A stretch of 64,000 bases of DNA from Climacteris rufus (GCA_013398175.1 VZRZ01005377.1:1008896-1072895), one strand, 5' to 3'; counted from the first letter of the stretch, positions 50,546 to 64,000 are shown. Program-made: numbers and translations. The notes: generated by a model not told the origin, from the sequence alone.

Positions 50546-51195
50546 CATTTTTTTGGCACTGAATTACACAAAGTTGTCTTTTCTTGTTGTGTTGCACAGA
50601 TATACGACAGAGATTATTCCTTCATTTTTCAAAAGATCATACATAAAAATTATCTTCAGAATGTCCCTAGATGTACTGCTGGAAAGAGCAGCCTAAAATC
50701 CCTTGCAGAAAGAGTTTTCCTTTTTTATCCCTTTTCAAAAGAAATGCATGTGTCTGTATCTTCAGGTTGAAATTAATATTTGTTTGTCAAGTGTATAGGT
50801 ACACACATACATATGTAATGTGTGTATTTATGTATATATTCATTAACCCAATTTTTTTAAGGGTTCTGAAAACTATGAGAAAAGTTACTACAAGGAAACC
50901 TTCCTCACATTTTTATCCTGAGTTTTACTATCCTCAGTGTAGCAGCCTTGGGTTCTTACAGTATTTAGATTGAGTACATGAAGCATTTGAAATATCATTG
51001 ACAATAGCTCACATTGATAGTACGGACTGCAGAATAGTCAGTAAAAACAACCTAACTTTGCCCAAAGGCTATCAGTCTCTTTTCTTTTTCTTTTAGATGG
51101 TCCTATAACTTTCATTTCTATTAAACACATTTTTCATACTGCATAAGAGCTAGGAGCAAGAATGTCCAAACCCAGCCTAATTCTATATGGTTATC

Positions 51196-51211
51196 AAAAA
51201 AAAAAAAAAAA
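51196..51211. repeat. Poly-A run (16)
   Basis: Sixteen uninterrupted A following TTATC. No adjacent mobile element was recognised, so it may be a simple slippage product. Confidence 0.85.
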
Positions 51212-51711
51212 GTAGAAGAAGACAATTAAATTTTACATCTTCCACTGTTTACACCAACACTACATGAAAGGATTAGAAGAAAGTTGCCCATGGACTTGTG
51301 CAAGACAAAGATTCTTGTGTCTTCTTCTGACTGCTCATAGAGTGCTCTTTCATTGGGGAAAAGGCATAACATATTGTAAAATTCAAACTGGCAGATAATG
51401 TGCAAATAGAAAGTTTATTATCAGATAGCTGGAATTAAAAATAATTATAAATACTAAAAGTTTTCACTATAGTTTTGTTTCACATTACCTCACAAGTTCT
51501 TCCCCCAGTGAAATGAGTGCTAAGAAAAGGAAATAGGACAAGCTAGACCTGTAAAGTAAACCAGCTAATACTTTCTCTGTCACTAAATAAAATCATGTGA
51601 GAAAAATGAAAATGTTACCTAAGCTTATTTAAACAGTATTGTGGGTCATACATTATTCATGTTTAACTTCATGTTTAAGCAACACCCAAGCAAAAAAACA
51701 ACCAACCAATT

Positions 51712-51746
51712 AAAAAAAACCAAACAAACAAACAAACAAAAAAAAA
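51712..51746. repeat. A-rich (CAAA)n microsatellite
   Basis: Eight A, a C, then about five CAAA units ending in a run of nine A. It lies at one end of the minus-strand frame 51710-52069, whose FFLFVCLFGFF-like end is an artefact of this tract. Confidence 0.85.
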
Positions 51747-52365
51747 GTACCGTACAAAAAACCCTGTTTGGATGAGTAAAAGCGGCAAGAGATGGAACTA
51801 TCTAGTGTGAGGTTCTTGTAAGGCCTGAGCTTCTCAAAACACAGAATAGCTTGATGAAATGTTTCATTATAAAGAGCAAGTGAAAACTTGTAACAAGAGG
51901 TGACACATTTATTGTAACACCCTGAATGTGTTGCAACTCTTATGCAGCAAGATACAAGAGGCACTGAGTCCACGATCCTCCAGTACAGTAGTAGACGCAG
52001 AAGAGCCTGGATGCTCCTGATAAAAGGCTGCTGTCCCTGTCCCACAGTGCACATGGAGACCTCTTTCATCTAAATCAGACACCCTTCTGGAGTCCTGCAA
52101 GTCTCCCTGAGCATCACCCCAGAAACAATGGTCAAGCTTCTTCACCTGGACCTTCAAGAAGTCTCTCAGTGTTCTAGGAATGTGGGAGGTTAATTAATTC
52201 ATTCTTTTTCTGCGCAAATTGCTTTTCTCTGTGAAGCTGCTCTTCATCTCTATTCCAAATGTCTTCAATGGACAAGTTACGGAAGTTGTCCCTGGATAAT
52301 TTCCTACTTCATCAAAATGTTTTAAACCTTAATTTATATTTGTTACTATGTTGTATATATATTTT

Positions 52366-52380
52366 AAAAAAAAAAAAAAA
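52366..52380. repeat. Poly-A run (15)
   Basis: Fifteen A directly after an AT-rich TATATATATTTT stretch. No retroposon body was recognised upstream. Confidence 0.85.
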
Positions 52381-55160
52381 CATGATAATGAAAGTTAACC
52401 TGTAACATTTCAGCAAAGTCAGCAAATACTGTTTCAAGAACTTCAAGTATAAGCACTTTATAAAAACACTTTCATAAGTAAAAAATTACCCATACTTGAA
52501 AGGCTGCTCAGTCAGGCTTTTATACCAAGATTGTCACTGAGGTGCCTTAGAAGCTGTGGGTTTTAGAAGCATATTTTCATTTCTTTCTCATATTTTTCTT
52601 TCCTTTCCTCTGAAAAGCTTTTTCTGCTCAATGAAACATAAATAGTTGATCTTTATCAGAAAGAGACAGAAAGATATTCTGGAGAGCTCCTAATGCACTG
52701 CCAAACCACAATTGCTTTAAAGAAATTTCATCCTTGGCTCCAGTTTTTCATCTTATTTATCATATAAATATAACAAAACAAAACAAAACAGATGCAAAAG
52801 CATGAAAGTATTTTGGGCTTTGTTATTGTATAGAGCTGTATGAGCTATTTGACCTAAGAACAACTGTAAGTGACATTGAGTGAAAACAGAATACCAATCC
52901 TTCTTAAAAGAAGTAAACTGGCCACTGTTTACAAGTGTGAAAATCATATAATCTTATTCCCACGTATTCCATTCTATTGCACTGCTTCTTTCACAAGCAA
53001 TCCATGTTGCCAAATGCTTTCTGAAGATTTACAATACAACTACACAAGTTCTCAAAGGAAATATGGTAGGTACATTCCTAATTGCACACTTTTTTCCAAG
53101 GACTCAAGTAGGTTAACTGATGGTTAACACTGTTAGATAACACTCTGTACAGCAATTGCTTGTTTAAATGTTTATGTAGCAATAGGAAATCTGAAGGGAA
53201 CAAGTGTATTCAGTTTGCAATTCCAAGTAGGAAAGAAACTCCACCAACAAAAACTAGACCATTAAAGTACAGCTCTATTCCTTTATAAAAACATAAATTC
53301 AACAGTTTGATCTGGTTCAGTCTAATCCAGGATTTATCTCCTTACCTGGCCTAACATTAATAATCTGAAACAGTTTTTCAGGTGCTGGGATCTTAAACAG
53401 GTCATGAAAGATTTCTGAAATCCATCCTCAAATTGGGACCTTTACTAGGAGCAAACCTCAGGCCTGACTCCTACAGAACACAGTGCTGATTTGGAGGGAG
53501 TTCCTCCTTAGCTTTTATACACTCTTCCTCAGGAAAATGCAAGCTTTTTTCAGACACATTAATTAGACTGGCAGGTGGCTGTGGGAAAGCTGTCTTTAAG
53601 TGGAAACTGCAACTGTTTGATATCTGACCTTGTCAGCCAACTTTACCCATTCTCCTTTCAGACTTACAGACAAATGTTGGTGACTTTGGCTTAATCCTTA
53701 AAACTTTTATGGTGATATGCAGGATATAGAGAACACTTTCAGTCAGCCTCTTGCCCTTGAAGTAATCTTCTCTTCAGGAAGACACACACAACACCAGCTG
53801 TCTTCAATGGGACATTTGAGGATCTTCTCTTGTGCCTGTTACCATGACATGCAAGAATCTTTGGGAGTGGTAACTCTTTATTTTAATCTCTGTGAAATGG
53901 CATCAATGTTACCCCTTTTTACAGAGATGGAAAGTGAGATGTAAAGAGACTACATCTTTAATTTAAATGCTAAGGGTTTAAATACTTATAAATATTTCAA
54001 GTGGTTCAACTTATTCTCTCATACACTGCAATAACATAAATAGTATTTTAAAAAATTTATAAATCTGGTGGCCATTATTAGAGTTCAGGGTGTGGACACT
54101 ATGAGCTTCAGACTGGAGTGCAAAGGGAATTACACAAGGGAGAAATCTATGCAATCAGAATAGCCTGTCTCAACTCCTTCCAAACGCATCGATGATAGAT
54201 TGTGTGCTCTTTTTATTCACGTACACGGTGATCTCAGCTTTATTCAGCTCTTCATTTGAGTGCCAGAATTTTAACCTAATAGATTTTAAATAACCAAAAG
54301 GAGTAAATAACTCACTAGCCTGATAAATTGTTTCATTTTTGATAAACTTCTTCCCAAACCAGTCTTTGAAAGGGATTCAGTGTACCATTACAAGGTCTTA
54401 GAGTGAATGACTTACTCTATCACTTCTCTATGCTTCAGATTTTCAGCCTTCCTTTCAAATACATCTGCTGAGAGCCTCATTTGCAACCTTTGCCTGCTGG
54501 TGAGTGCCAAAGACCTCTAGCAAGGAAGCTGTAATCTCTGGAAGGGCCTGTGTAAAAAACAAATGCCACTGCTGCTGCCACTGCAGAAGACTCTTTCTAT
54601 AAAAGATGTGTAGCAAGCATGCACAAAGGATTTGTTTGACACCAGCATTGGGCCTGTTCACTGACTCATGATGCCATATATGTTTGCAGATGTTCTACAG
54701 CCTGAAGTATTTATGAATATCTTGATTTAAGGGGCATCTGTTGCAGACAGTAGAACAGGGTTCCCTTGACATAGCTGCTGCTACATCAGCTCTTGAAACT
54801 CAAACAAGCTGTGCCTGCAGCATTCTCTCCAGTCATCTCTCTTGGTATATGTTTCTACTTTCTAATTTTACACTTTTAGCTGTCTGCTGAAGAATGACTC
54901 AGAGAAAGGATGGGTGACTTAGTATGGAGGAAATTAGAAGTCCAGTCATAGTTAACCCAGACTTCTGACCCTGAGCCTGAGTCACACTAATTGTATGTGC
55001 TGTAACCCCCCACACACAAAAACATGCACATAATCAAACAATTACTTTTTTAAAAGTGTCTGGGCTTTCATGAAGGTCTGACTTTGGCTTGGTCTGGAAC
55101 TGAAAAAGGAGACAAAAGAAGAAAAGGCTCTTCGTGCACTTTTTCCAGTCCTGTTTAAAG

Positions 55161-55177
55161 AAAAAAAAAAAAAAAAA
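55161..55177. repeat. Poly-A run (17)
   Basis: Seventeen uninterrupted A, preceded by TTTAAAG and followed by CACAAAAA. No retroposon body was recognised beside it. Confidence 0.85.
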
Positions 55178-58100
55178 CACAAAAATCTTGGCCTTACCAT
55201 AACAGCAACATTGTGCTTGGCTTCATTGGCCTACTCAGGAGTCCAAAACCTATTAAATGCGTTTGGGATTGTCAGCTGATACGACAGGTACCAGGCTTCT
55301 CACTTCAAAAAGCACTGTCATAGTTCATCTCAGTCACTGGCATTCTCAAAAGAGAGGGCAAAACTACAAGGGTTTGAGTGACAAGGTGGCTTTCTGCCTT
55401 ATAATTTTTTATTTCTAAATCTAAAAAGGCTATGAGCAAAACACACCATATTAAGTTTCAAAGTGCTTTTAAAGTCAGATAAAAAGCTGCTTTCCCCCAT
55501 TTTAGGAAGTGGAAACTGGCAGAAACTATGGAAAGGAGATGCTTGCAAAAGGTTACAAAGACAACAATGCTAAAAATAAGAGCTTCTACCTCTTGTAGGC
55601 TACCCAGCAATGCTCTGTCCACTACAAAACACTGACCTCCCATCACCCAGGGAATATTCAAAACAAATTATAACTTTAAGATGAATCTTGCTGATTTAGC
55701 AATCAAATGAGAATTCAAAATGCTTCATGTTAGTGTTCCTTTACTTAAAAGTTCCTATCATCTGCTAATTTGGCCCCTTTCTGTTGTCTCTGACAGACAG
55801 AACCTCTGATCCTCTGGTCACCTTAAGCTTAAAACTTGGATGACGTATTTCTTTAATTTACTTCTTTCTCTTTAAATCTGAACATAAAGATAATTTTCTG
55901 TTGGTGATGTAAACCAGGAAATATACTGGAGATTGAAGACTACACAGTTACAGTTGCTGGAACAACTCTGGTATTCAGAATTTTGGGGGATTGAATCTTT
56001 TTTCTCACTGTTTTAACTTTCCAGCATCTGAAGAAGACTGTCAAAATTTCCCTAAATACTATGACAATGAAAGAGAGAAAGAAAGTTGTCTGCAATATCC
56101 CAGAAAGGGCATGGAAATTAGATTGGAAATTGTGTCTTTCACAGTGTGCATGGATCATCCCAGCTAAAAAGTCAGCTAATGGAAGGTTTCATCAGGGTAA
56201 CTGAGAGAGTTACTTAACTCTTTTCTCAGAAATGTTCCTGCTCCCCTCTTCCCTCCCTGAACATGTATACAGAGTCACCATATCCTCTTCACATAATCTT
56301 TTTCAAAAGATTAGAAAGGAAGTCAGGGTCCTTTAGAGGCTCTCAGGACCCATCCTTGATGAGAGGCAGGCTCCCTATCCAGACCTTTCTCATCAGTGCT
56401 GCACTTTGTAACTCTGAGTAAGTGACATTAGAGAGAGGTCTGAGGAAGGAAGGTCAGACCCCAGGATGGGAGAGGCAAGGGGAGATGCCCCTGCTTCTCA
56501 AAGAGATAACATACCCATTGCTTCTTAAACTTTCTTTTTTTAATATTTGCCTGAAGCAGCACAATTTTACCCAGGGCCTTCTTTACAGTAACAACAATGA
56601 GGAAAGATATGCTTTATTACTGTTAAGAAGTAAATGTCATTAATCAATTACCATACATCTGGGCCTGCTGAAATCAGTGACTGCTCTCAGCTCACATCCA
56701 ACAATTCCTGGGTCAACCTAAGGCAACAGTCCTCCTGCATGGTCCCAACATTATTTCTTTTGTCTTTACTTTAGTTGCAGCAATTGCAGTGAGTACTTCA
56801 CAGGCTGGACCACATAGCAGCACTACCTTCAATTCTCTTCCCTGACAAGATTGCAAGTCCCTTAACACTGTAATGAAGAAGCATTTTAAAAAAGAAAAGT
56901 GATCTTTTAAAACTTAAAATGGGGCTAGGCAGGTTTGTCTTTAGGAAGGAGCAAGCCCCCAACAAAGTCCCAAGAAGAAAGATCTCTTCCACTCCTGACA
57001 TCTGAATTTGTCCAGAATCAAAAGTAATTTCTCTATTTTCATATCAAACACAGAAAAAAATGAACAGCCTATGGTCCGTCATACTTTTGTCAGGGTTAAA
57101 TGTAAAAGGACCAGGAAGACAGAAAAATCATGAGGTTACCCTCTCCATAGACTTTAAATCTAACAACATATCTGCCTTTCCCTCATTGTGACAGTAGGTC
57201 TCCTTCTCTTCAAAAGCTGTTTCCATCAGTGGGGCCCTGAATTTTCTTTTATGCTGCTGTAAATCAGGATAGAACTGTTATGATAAGTTTGAGACCTGGC
57301 CTAAGATAGATTTATTCCATAGACACAGTCATTTATGCAATTACATGAGCTCTACTTCTTTGGATGATTTTCTGGGAATGGGAGAGCACGGATTTGGAGG
57401 AAGTTCTATTTCTAAAAAGCTCAATTCCCTAGGGATCAGATACTCATAAGACTGCAACCACTGTATGTTTCAACAAAAGGAACATCTTCTGCCCACAGTG
57501 AAATGTGTTGATGGCTCACTCTCACCAAATGCGGTATTTGAACATTGGTTCAAAGTGAACCACTTCTACAGCACTCAGAAAACATTATAAGAATTTTCTA
57601 CATTTATAAATAAGGGGCTTGTAGTGCATTAGATTATTTTCTGGAAGTGAAAGTCTGGTGAATACTTTTGTGGCTGTTTGCTCAGAAAACTTTTTGCCTG
57701 TGAGAGTTACAGCAGTCATCCTGAAAATGCTGAATTCTTTCCTCCCATTTATTAGCATTCCAGTCAGCAAAACTGCAGACTAGTCATACCCTACTAGTCA
57801 GACTACCTGAACACAGAGCAAATAGTTCATGACAGACTTCCAAATCTGAAATGAAGTGACTCACAATAACTGAACAAACTGAATAGCTGGCTATTCATAA
57901 ATGACTTACAAAGAGAACAAAGATTAACCTTTGGAAAGTCATTTAGTACTCATAATTGGACATGATCTCTTTTTTTCCTTTTAAAATAACAAGAGTGATC
58001 AAAAAAGCAAAACAAGCCTTGAAAGACAGGCAACTTAATCTCAGAGAGATGAATCTTTAGATCATGCATGAAACACCATTGCTGGCTCGGCACAGCAATT

Positions 58101-59057
58101 ACTTTGTGCAGTTCTGTGAAAGGTGGAAGCTGTGAGCCAAAAGAAAGAAACAAGGCCAGAACCATCACCAACTTTCCACTAGCAGTAAAAAATGTAAAGA
58201 GGCTGCTTTAACTAAGCATTTCCAAATCCACAGGGGTCTCTATCCACTAATTACTCCAGCTTTCTTACTCTTATTCTACCTGGTTCTATAGAGATCTTTG
58301 TGGCATATTCAGCTGAGAATCTGAGCAGTTTTTATTAGTGCAACAAACAAAGTGTCTAATGCCTCTCACTTGCATTCTTTCACTTCAACTATTCTTTCTT
58401 CCAGAGAGACAGTATGTGTGAATTGAATATTTGAGACACTCTTGAGCATGATTCATTATTTCAGCTGAGTAATACATAACTCTTTCTCATCATGTCTTGC
58501 ATGTCTTTTCTGATGTTTTGCTTAATGGGCAATGTGGCTTTTCCCATCTCTTCTGAACCTGGCCTGGGATTCTGAAGAATTATTAGTGAATAATGGTGTT
58601 ATAGTTTTCAACTTTTTATAGTAAATAATTTTTCAGATTAAAACTGCATAACAAAGGTGAAACCATTGTGATACATAGAACACAGTACCTAAACTGCTTG
58701 TGTGTGTGCGCGCATGCCTGCCCTACTTGGTGTTGTGAGGAAAGAAACCATTAAAGATCTAGACCATTGTGGGGGTGGAATTTCACCACAAGTTTTGTAA
58801 GCATCACCTGCCTTATTATTACAGCTACATCCATGATCAGTGAAGCAAATTATTCTGTCTATCAGTTACTAGTACTACTAGAGCAAGCAAAAATAAACAC
58901 ATCCAAAACACTGGCATCTTTGAATTTCCTTTCACATGTGTGTTAAAGGCCTGTGTCTTTGGAGGTAGTTTTAGATCAACATATTGAATGGATTTTAACT
59001 ATGCAGGTCCTTTTTCTTCTGTCACAGAACACAGCATTAAAAAGAGCTCAATGGGTA

Positions 59058-59103
59058 TGATATAGATATAGATATAGATATATAGATATAGATAGAGATA
59101 TAG

Positions 59104-59148
<45 letters not shown>

Positions 59149-59158
59149 TAGATAGATA
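59058..59158. repeat. (GATA)n / (GATATA)n compound microsatellite
   Basis: The array starts as GATATA hexamers, passes through mixed GAGATA units, and ends as about 11-12 nearly perfect GATA tetramers plus a short interrupted tail. GATA arrays are common in vertebrates, and the pure core here is long enough to be length-polymorphic. Each unit also contains the core GATA-factor recognition word. No gene lies close enough to infer a role. Confidence 0.95.
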
Positions 59159-62100
59159 CTTATCCAGGCTTAGCTTAGCTCTTCTCTGTTTTCATAATGT
59201 GGAATTGTGAAAATTCAGCTTCCATCCCATTCAGTTTTATTAATCTCTGGGGACAGCATTGCATTTGTCTATCCAACACTGCAAAGGTTTTAGTGTAGAG
59301 GAGATGGAATGTATCTACACATTCACTTGACCAAAATGAGGCTGCACACCACCTCATTTAGGTGGTTAACAATAGCCTCCTTCCATGGATCCTTAGCTGA
59401 TCTAATGAGTTGTACTGTGTCAGTGCACAGATTCAGCATATTCCTGACCTGGATTGATGAAGTAGGAGGGTGATCACAAATAAATCCAAAGTCTTATAGT
59501 ATAAACTATCTTCACTATGAATGTCAGACCAAATTCCATTGAAGTTCAACAGCCCGACTGAAGTGATTCAGTTTTATGGTTGCAGACAGTTTGTTGACTG
59601 CAACATCTAACTTCTAAAAGATCTCATAGATGTGGCCTGCTAGCAAAGCCATTTCTGAAGCAACGAGATTGAATCCTGACAGATTAAGACATCTCAGTAT
59701 TTTACCAAGAGCAACATCTGGATTTGTGAAATACATAATATAAAACTTTACATAAAATAAAACAACAACCCTTTCTCACCTCTGCTCTTCAGACCACTGA
59801 GAACTAAGCCATGATGAGCAGCATGGGTACTGTTTAGATAAAAGAGGAAACTTGGCATGTTGTTGCCTACAGAGGATGCAACAGAAGTAAGATTCCATTC
59901 ACACCAAACACCTGATCAAACCTTGTATTAATTAACACCCAGATGGCAAGGTACAGCTTTACTCAATGCCCTAAGAAATCTTAAATTAGGATCCTCAAGT
60001 AGAGGAAGGGAATTAAAAACTTCCCTTAATTGTTCTGTATGTTACTAATGAATATTACAGCCTTGTAGATTTTTGGCAACATATACTGCTGGGGTATTAT
60101 TTTAAACTTTGCTTCCTAAATCAAACAGCCTACTGTTTCAAAGCAATTTTGTTCCCTATCCTACATATTAGCTCAAGCATTAACAAAGTGGACCACAGAG
60201 GGCTGTGACAGAGATGGCGTGTGGGCAGCATTTTGCTAATTTGACCTCTCTTCACAGAAATGAGAGGAAACTGTGATCTGAAGCTGACATTTCCTTAGAA
60301 CATCGCCCAGCTTTCCTAACACTGGGACCACAATTCACTGATAACAGGGCTTTGAAGTAGCTGGAGCACAGCCAGGAAACATTGGAAGTATTCTTCAGAG
60401 AATATCTGTTTCAGATTACCCCAATTTATAGTAAACCACACATGCTAACTTTAGCATTTCTTCTGCCTTTAAAGCTTTTCGTCTTCTGGATGATTGATCT
60501 TGAACCTTTTCCTTTGGCTCAGTACAGTAACATTTCTTATCCAAACACTGCATTCCTACTTGGCATCCAATTTCTTCCCCACCGTGTGTCAGTAGGTTCA
60601 CTTATCTTTCTCATCCTCTGACCCACATTAACGTTTACAAATAAATTATTTTGCTGAAGTTGAAACAGAACCTGTGGCAAACATTGTACTGAATGTGGCT
60701 AAGCAATTGTTTGTTGTGGTTTCTTTATTCTGTTCATTCACACCTGTGGTACCAAGTCTTCCAGTTCTACACTTCCCCTCCTTGCCGTCAGAGGCAGCAG
60801 AAAATAACTATGAGGCAGGAGTTTGGTTTTCCTGGTTTCATTTGAATTCAGTGGAGTTGTACACCCAGGTTTCACAGCATGTAATGCAAATCAATAGAAG
60901 CAGCTCTGTAGAGCAAACCACTTGCTGCTGAGGATATGAGATCTGCAGTTTCCTCATGCTAAGTCTAGCCTGATCCCAGGTACTGAGTGTTCGTTTGCAG
61001 CCACATGGTTTTATGTGCACATCTTCCAGTCTGGTTTCATACAAAAAGAAATCAGATCATGAGCATCACAACCTTGTGTCGCTACAAATGAGGGTTCAGT
61101 TAGAGGTGATGGCTGGTAAATTTCTTCTGATCCAGATTGTAAGACCAGTACAGAAGCACTGTTCGATTCTTCTGAATTATTGGCTGAAAAGGAAGCGAGA
61201 GCAATCATCCTGCACAGTGAAATACAGAGCAGTTAGAGCAAGGGATGGCTCTGCCAGCACCCCTCACTCATCCAGCCGCTGTAGAATGTCCATGGCTCTG
61301 GCTGAGCACCTCTAAAACAAAACATGATGCATTGTCTGCTCTGTAGCCATACTGTGGGCCTGTTAGCCAGCCTGACTCTCACTGCACAGCCTAGCCATGG
61401 TTTCTAGGGCACAGATATTGATAGCCAAAGAGAACCCATTTGATAAGTCTGTCGAACAATCAATGCCAGCATGGTTTAACATCTAAACCATTATGTGAAA
61501 GTCTGTAACCTGCTACAAAGTCCTGAGACACTCTTTTGCCTCTTCCCCAGATGAAACTTAATGTCAATCAATGTTAGGCAGAGCAAGAAAAGTGGAGAGC
61601 AGACTATTCTGCCATCAGGCACTTGTATTGGAAAGACACTCAGCATTTTTACAAACTCTTAGTTTCAACATATTGTATAAGAACAATGGCAGGAGTAATC
61701 CATATAAAAGTCTCCCTTCTTTGTCAAGTACAACAAAAAAAGTCTGCTTTCTGATAGGAAGAAAAAATTTCCTTTCATTACTATTGCAAGTATCTCAGTA
61801 AGCTTTGAAATCCAAACAAAGTCACAATTATGAGTTGTGCTTCTCACATTCTGGGTTTTTGGTTTTAGGCCTGTCATCTACTGACTCTGATGATTCACTC
61901 TGTCAGTAATAGCACAAAAAGATTAACTGGAATGGTAGGAAGACCAGCTCATTCATTGGTGAGGAAGGGACTATACACATGGCAGGTTGCTTGTTGATCT
62001 TCCTCACAAGCTGTGAAGAAAACACAGACAAAAAAGAAATCACTCATCCCTTTGTGCATCCCTCTAATACCAAGGTTGTATGCACTGAGGTCAGGAGCTG

Positions 62101-64000
62101 CAGTAGGTTGGCCACTTCCTGATGCCGTCTGGAAACCTAAGAGAATCTTTCCAAAGGGAAAAATCTACATACATTTTGGGGGAAAAGAATAACAAAACCA
62201 AACCAAAAACACCAAACAAAAATGTCCAGAGGGCTCCAGTTAAATCTGAGTGCTGCCATTAAGCAAAAGACAGCCTCACATACTTCCCTGAACTAGGACT
62301 AGCACCCCATATTTCCTACCCTTCAGCCATCTCATTGTTAGACAAAGTACTGTTCCTACTGGTTTAGGGGACTTCCTTTGTAAAACATTACCACTTCACA
62401 TGAATACAGATATTCACCGAAGAGTGTAATGCCAGTAAACATTGGGAAAGTACAACTTCCCCGCTGTTATCATGTTGTCATCCCATTCTCTTCTTCTTTA
62501 GACTATGATTTCACAAGAGGTGCCTTCTGAAGTATCTGAGTTTCCTTTGCTGTCACAAGAACAGCCAAAAAAGTAATAATTTTGGAAAAGACAAAAATTA
62601 AATGAATCCATTTTCCATACTGAGGCAACATTTTGTGACCAAATTTACCTACATTTATTTTCAGTGAAAGAATGACTGTCTTGATCCATTTCATTTCAAA
62701 TGGAATAAAAATCTAATCGTGAAAATGTGATGGATGAGAACTGACCTCATCAAAAAAACCTGTAAGTCTTACATTTTCAGCTGACCTGACACAATGCTTT
62801 TTCCTTCCATTTTTTGGTTCAAATGTAATTGTTCAGACAGTCATTTGGCAAAAGTCTTCAACATTTTTAAAGAAAAATTCACTTGGCTATCAAAAGCAGT
62901 TGTGGATGCAAGCACTCCTGTTGGGACAGACACCCACTGAGACAACAGGTACCTTAAAATAATGAAATCCACTCTCTAGGGTGGCCTATAATGTTCAGAA
63001 AAAAGTACAGACTGTCCTTCTTCCTGATTTTGATTGCCATCAACCACATTTGCCCAATTTTATCAATTGCAGCACCTGAAAATTTATAATTAATGACAAT
63101 CAGAGGCTGCTATTAGGTTGCAGTAAAAATGACAATTTGGCATTGAGGCACATTTCCAGGACTTCCTGTTCAAATTGCCTGAATGAAGGCTAACTAGTGC
63201 TAAAGAAATGGAAGGCTCCAGGAAACTGGCATGTGTCTCTTTCATCCCGGTGGTCTCGCTTCACTCTGTGTGTGGAATTGGATAAAATTCAAGGCATTAC
63301 AGTCAGTTAAATTTTACCCAAACTTACAACCCAGAATTAAACTAGCTTCTACATTGCAAAAGCATTATGCTAATGATGACAAGCTTCCCACACTGCACTT
63401 AACCCACTCTTTACAGAAGCTACCATCCAGAACATGTCAGAAAATCCCGAAGTGTACTGTGATGTCAAGGCAGAGAGCAGTGGTTTTATCAAGGTGACAC
63501 AAAGTTTGCATGTGGAAGGTGAAGATGGAGTTTACTTCTCCTGTGTCCTACTAAAGAGCTTTGACAGCAGACCATTGTCTCTCACTGATGTCAACCTCTG
63601 TAATAAATGATGTCTCCTTGGTGGGGAACTGCCCAATCTGACATCATTAGCAGATCTGGAATTGCTAAAAGGTTTAGGGCTTCAGCATGTTTTGCTTTTA
63701 ATTGAGCATGAAGCTGACTTGGCAATAATACCAAAAAGAGCCTTACACCCAAATAAAATCTGTTTGGTTTGGCTGGTCTTCATGAAGTGATTCAGAACAA
63801 CAAAGCTGCACCTTCTTTCTTCATGTCAGCACAGTTGTCAGGACTAAATATTGCAGGCTGCATGTCTTCGAATGAGATTGATTGCACAATCTTTGTGAAA
63901 GTGCAAAGCATTTGAAGTGCATCTTGTGTGGGAAGAAAACAAATGGATCAGCCCTCCTCCCCTCTGAATCTATTTGGTTCATTAGAAAAACAGATAAACT
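59159..64000. other. Unique non-coding DNA to the window end
   Basis: Frames are at most 106 codons (60995-61315 plus) with no recognisable protein. A motif-dense AT-rich patch at roughly 63045-63160 resembles the composition of conserved enhancers. An A-rich stretch with CAAA-type words lies near 62190-62220. No mobile element was recognised. Confidence 0.45.

Larger units (their letters stand above)
50546..59057. other. Unique non-coding DNA with several poly-A runs
   Basis: About 8.5 kb with frames of at most 119 codons and no recognisable gene. A-rich runs occur at 51196-51211, 51712-51746, 52366-52380 and 55161-55177, and a short AAAAC repeat lies near 52772-52790. Such runs can mark old retroposon tails, but I recognise no element body next to any of them. 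Confidence 0.5.

Noticed and set aside
58701..58717. Short TGTGTGTGCGCGCATGC Z-DNA-like tract
   Set aside because: Alternating purine-pyrimidine but under 20 bases; too short to call a structural element.
1..64000. CRISPR arrays, bacterial operons, tRNA, rRNA or phage modules
   Set aside because: None was seen. The CR1 LINEs, vertebrate microsatellites and lack of long ORFs indicate vertebrate nuclear DNA, so prokaryotic systems are not expected.

Overview
The window reads as non-coding nuclear DNA from a bird, or at least an archosaur-like sauropsid. It is AT-rich and carries scattered, mostly 5'-truncated CR1 LINE copies whose 3' ends match the avian CR1 consensus I know. It also has vertebrate-type microsatellites and one 16-N assembly gap inside a poly-T tract. 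I found no bacterial features: no operons, ribosome-binding-site-led ORFs, tRNA or rRNA genes, or CRISPR arrays. The species cannot be named from the sequence.

I could not support any cellular protein-coding gene or exon. The open frames present are the short, overlapping frames expected by chance in 64 kb, microsatellite artefacts (poly-K, poly-YI and KRK-type translations), or decayed CR1 reverse-transcriptase fragments. The window is best explained as part of a very large intron or an intergenic desert.

Layout: 1-7.9 kb is unique DNA with CA, TTTTA and long TG/TATG microsatellites. A well-preserved minus-strand CR1 3' end lies at 7.9-8.1 kb and a pyrimidine-rich tract at 9.1-9.25 kb. From 9.25 to 22 kb the DNA is mostly unique, with an old plus-strand CR1 at 14.2 kb and a 22-bp near-palindrome at 17.4 kb. 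From 22 to 29 kb there is a CR1 tail remnant, a purine-rich degenerate repeat, a possible solo LTR at 25.1-25.65 kb, an ancient CR1 tail at 26.9 kb and a 32-bp tandem duplication at 27.8 kb. From 29.8 to 37.4 kb is a CR1-rich segment: a plus-strand reverse-transcriptase fragment, an unrelated-subfamily plus-strand fragment, and a minus-strand fragment homologous to the first, so the outer two form an inverted pair. From 37.4 to 49.3 kb the DNA is unique except for a minus-strand CR1 tail at 43.5 kb. The gap lies at 49.34 kb, followed by a locally CpG-enriched stretch at 50.1-50.5 kb. From 50.5 to 64 kb the DNA is unique, with A-rich runs and a GATA microsatellite at 59.1 kb.

No genes here can be shown to work together. 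The most useful leads are the inverted CR1 pair, the CpG-enriched segment, the possible LTR, and a few motif-dense AT-rich stretches that could be conserved enhancers. All regulatory suggestions are inference from motif content and need conservation or chromatin data.
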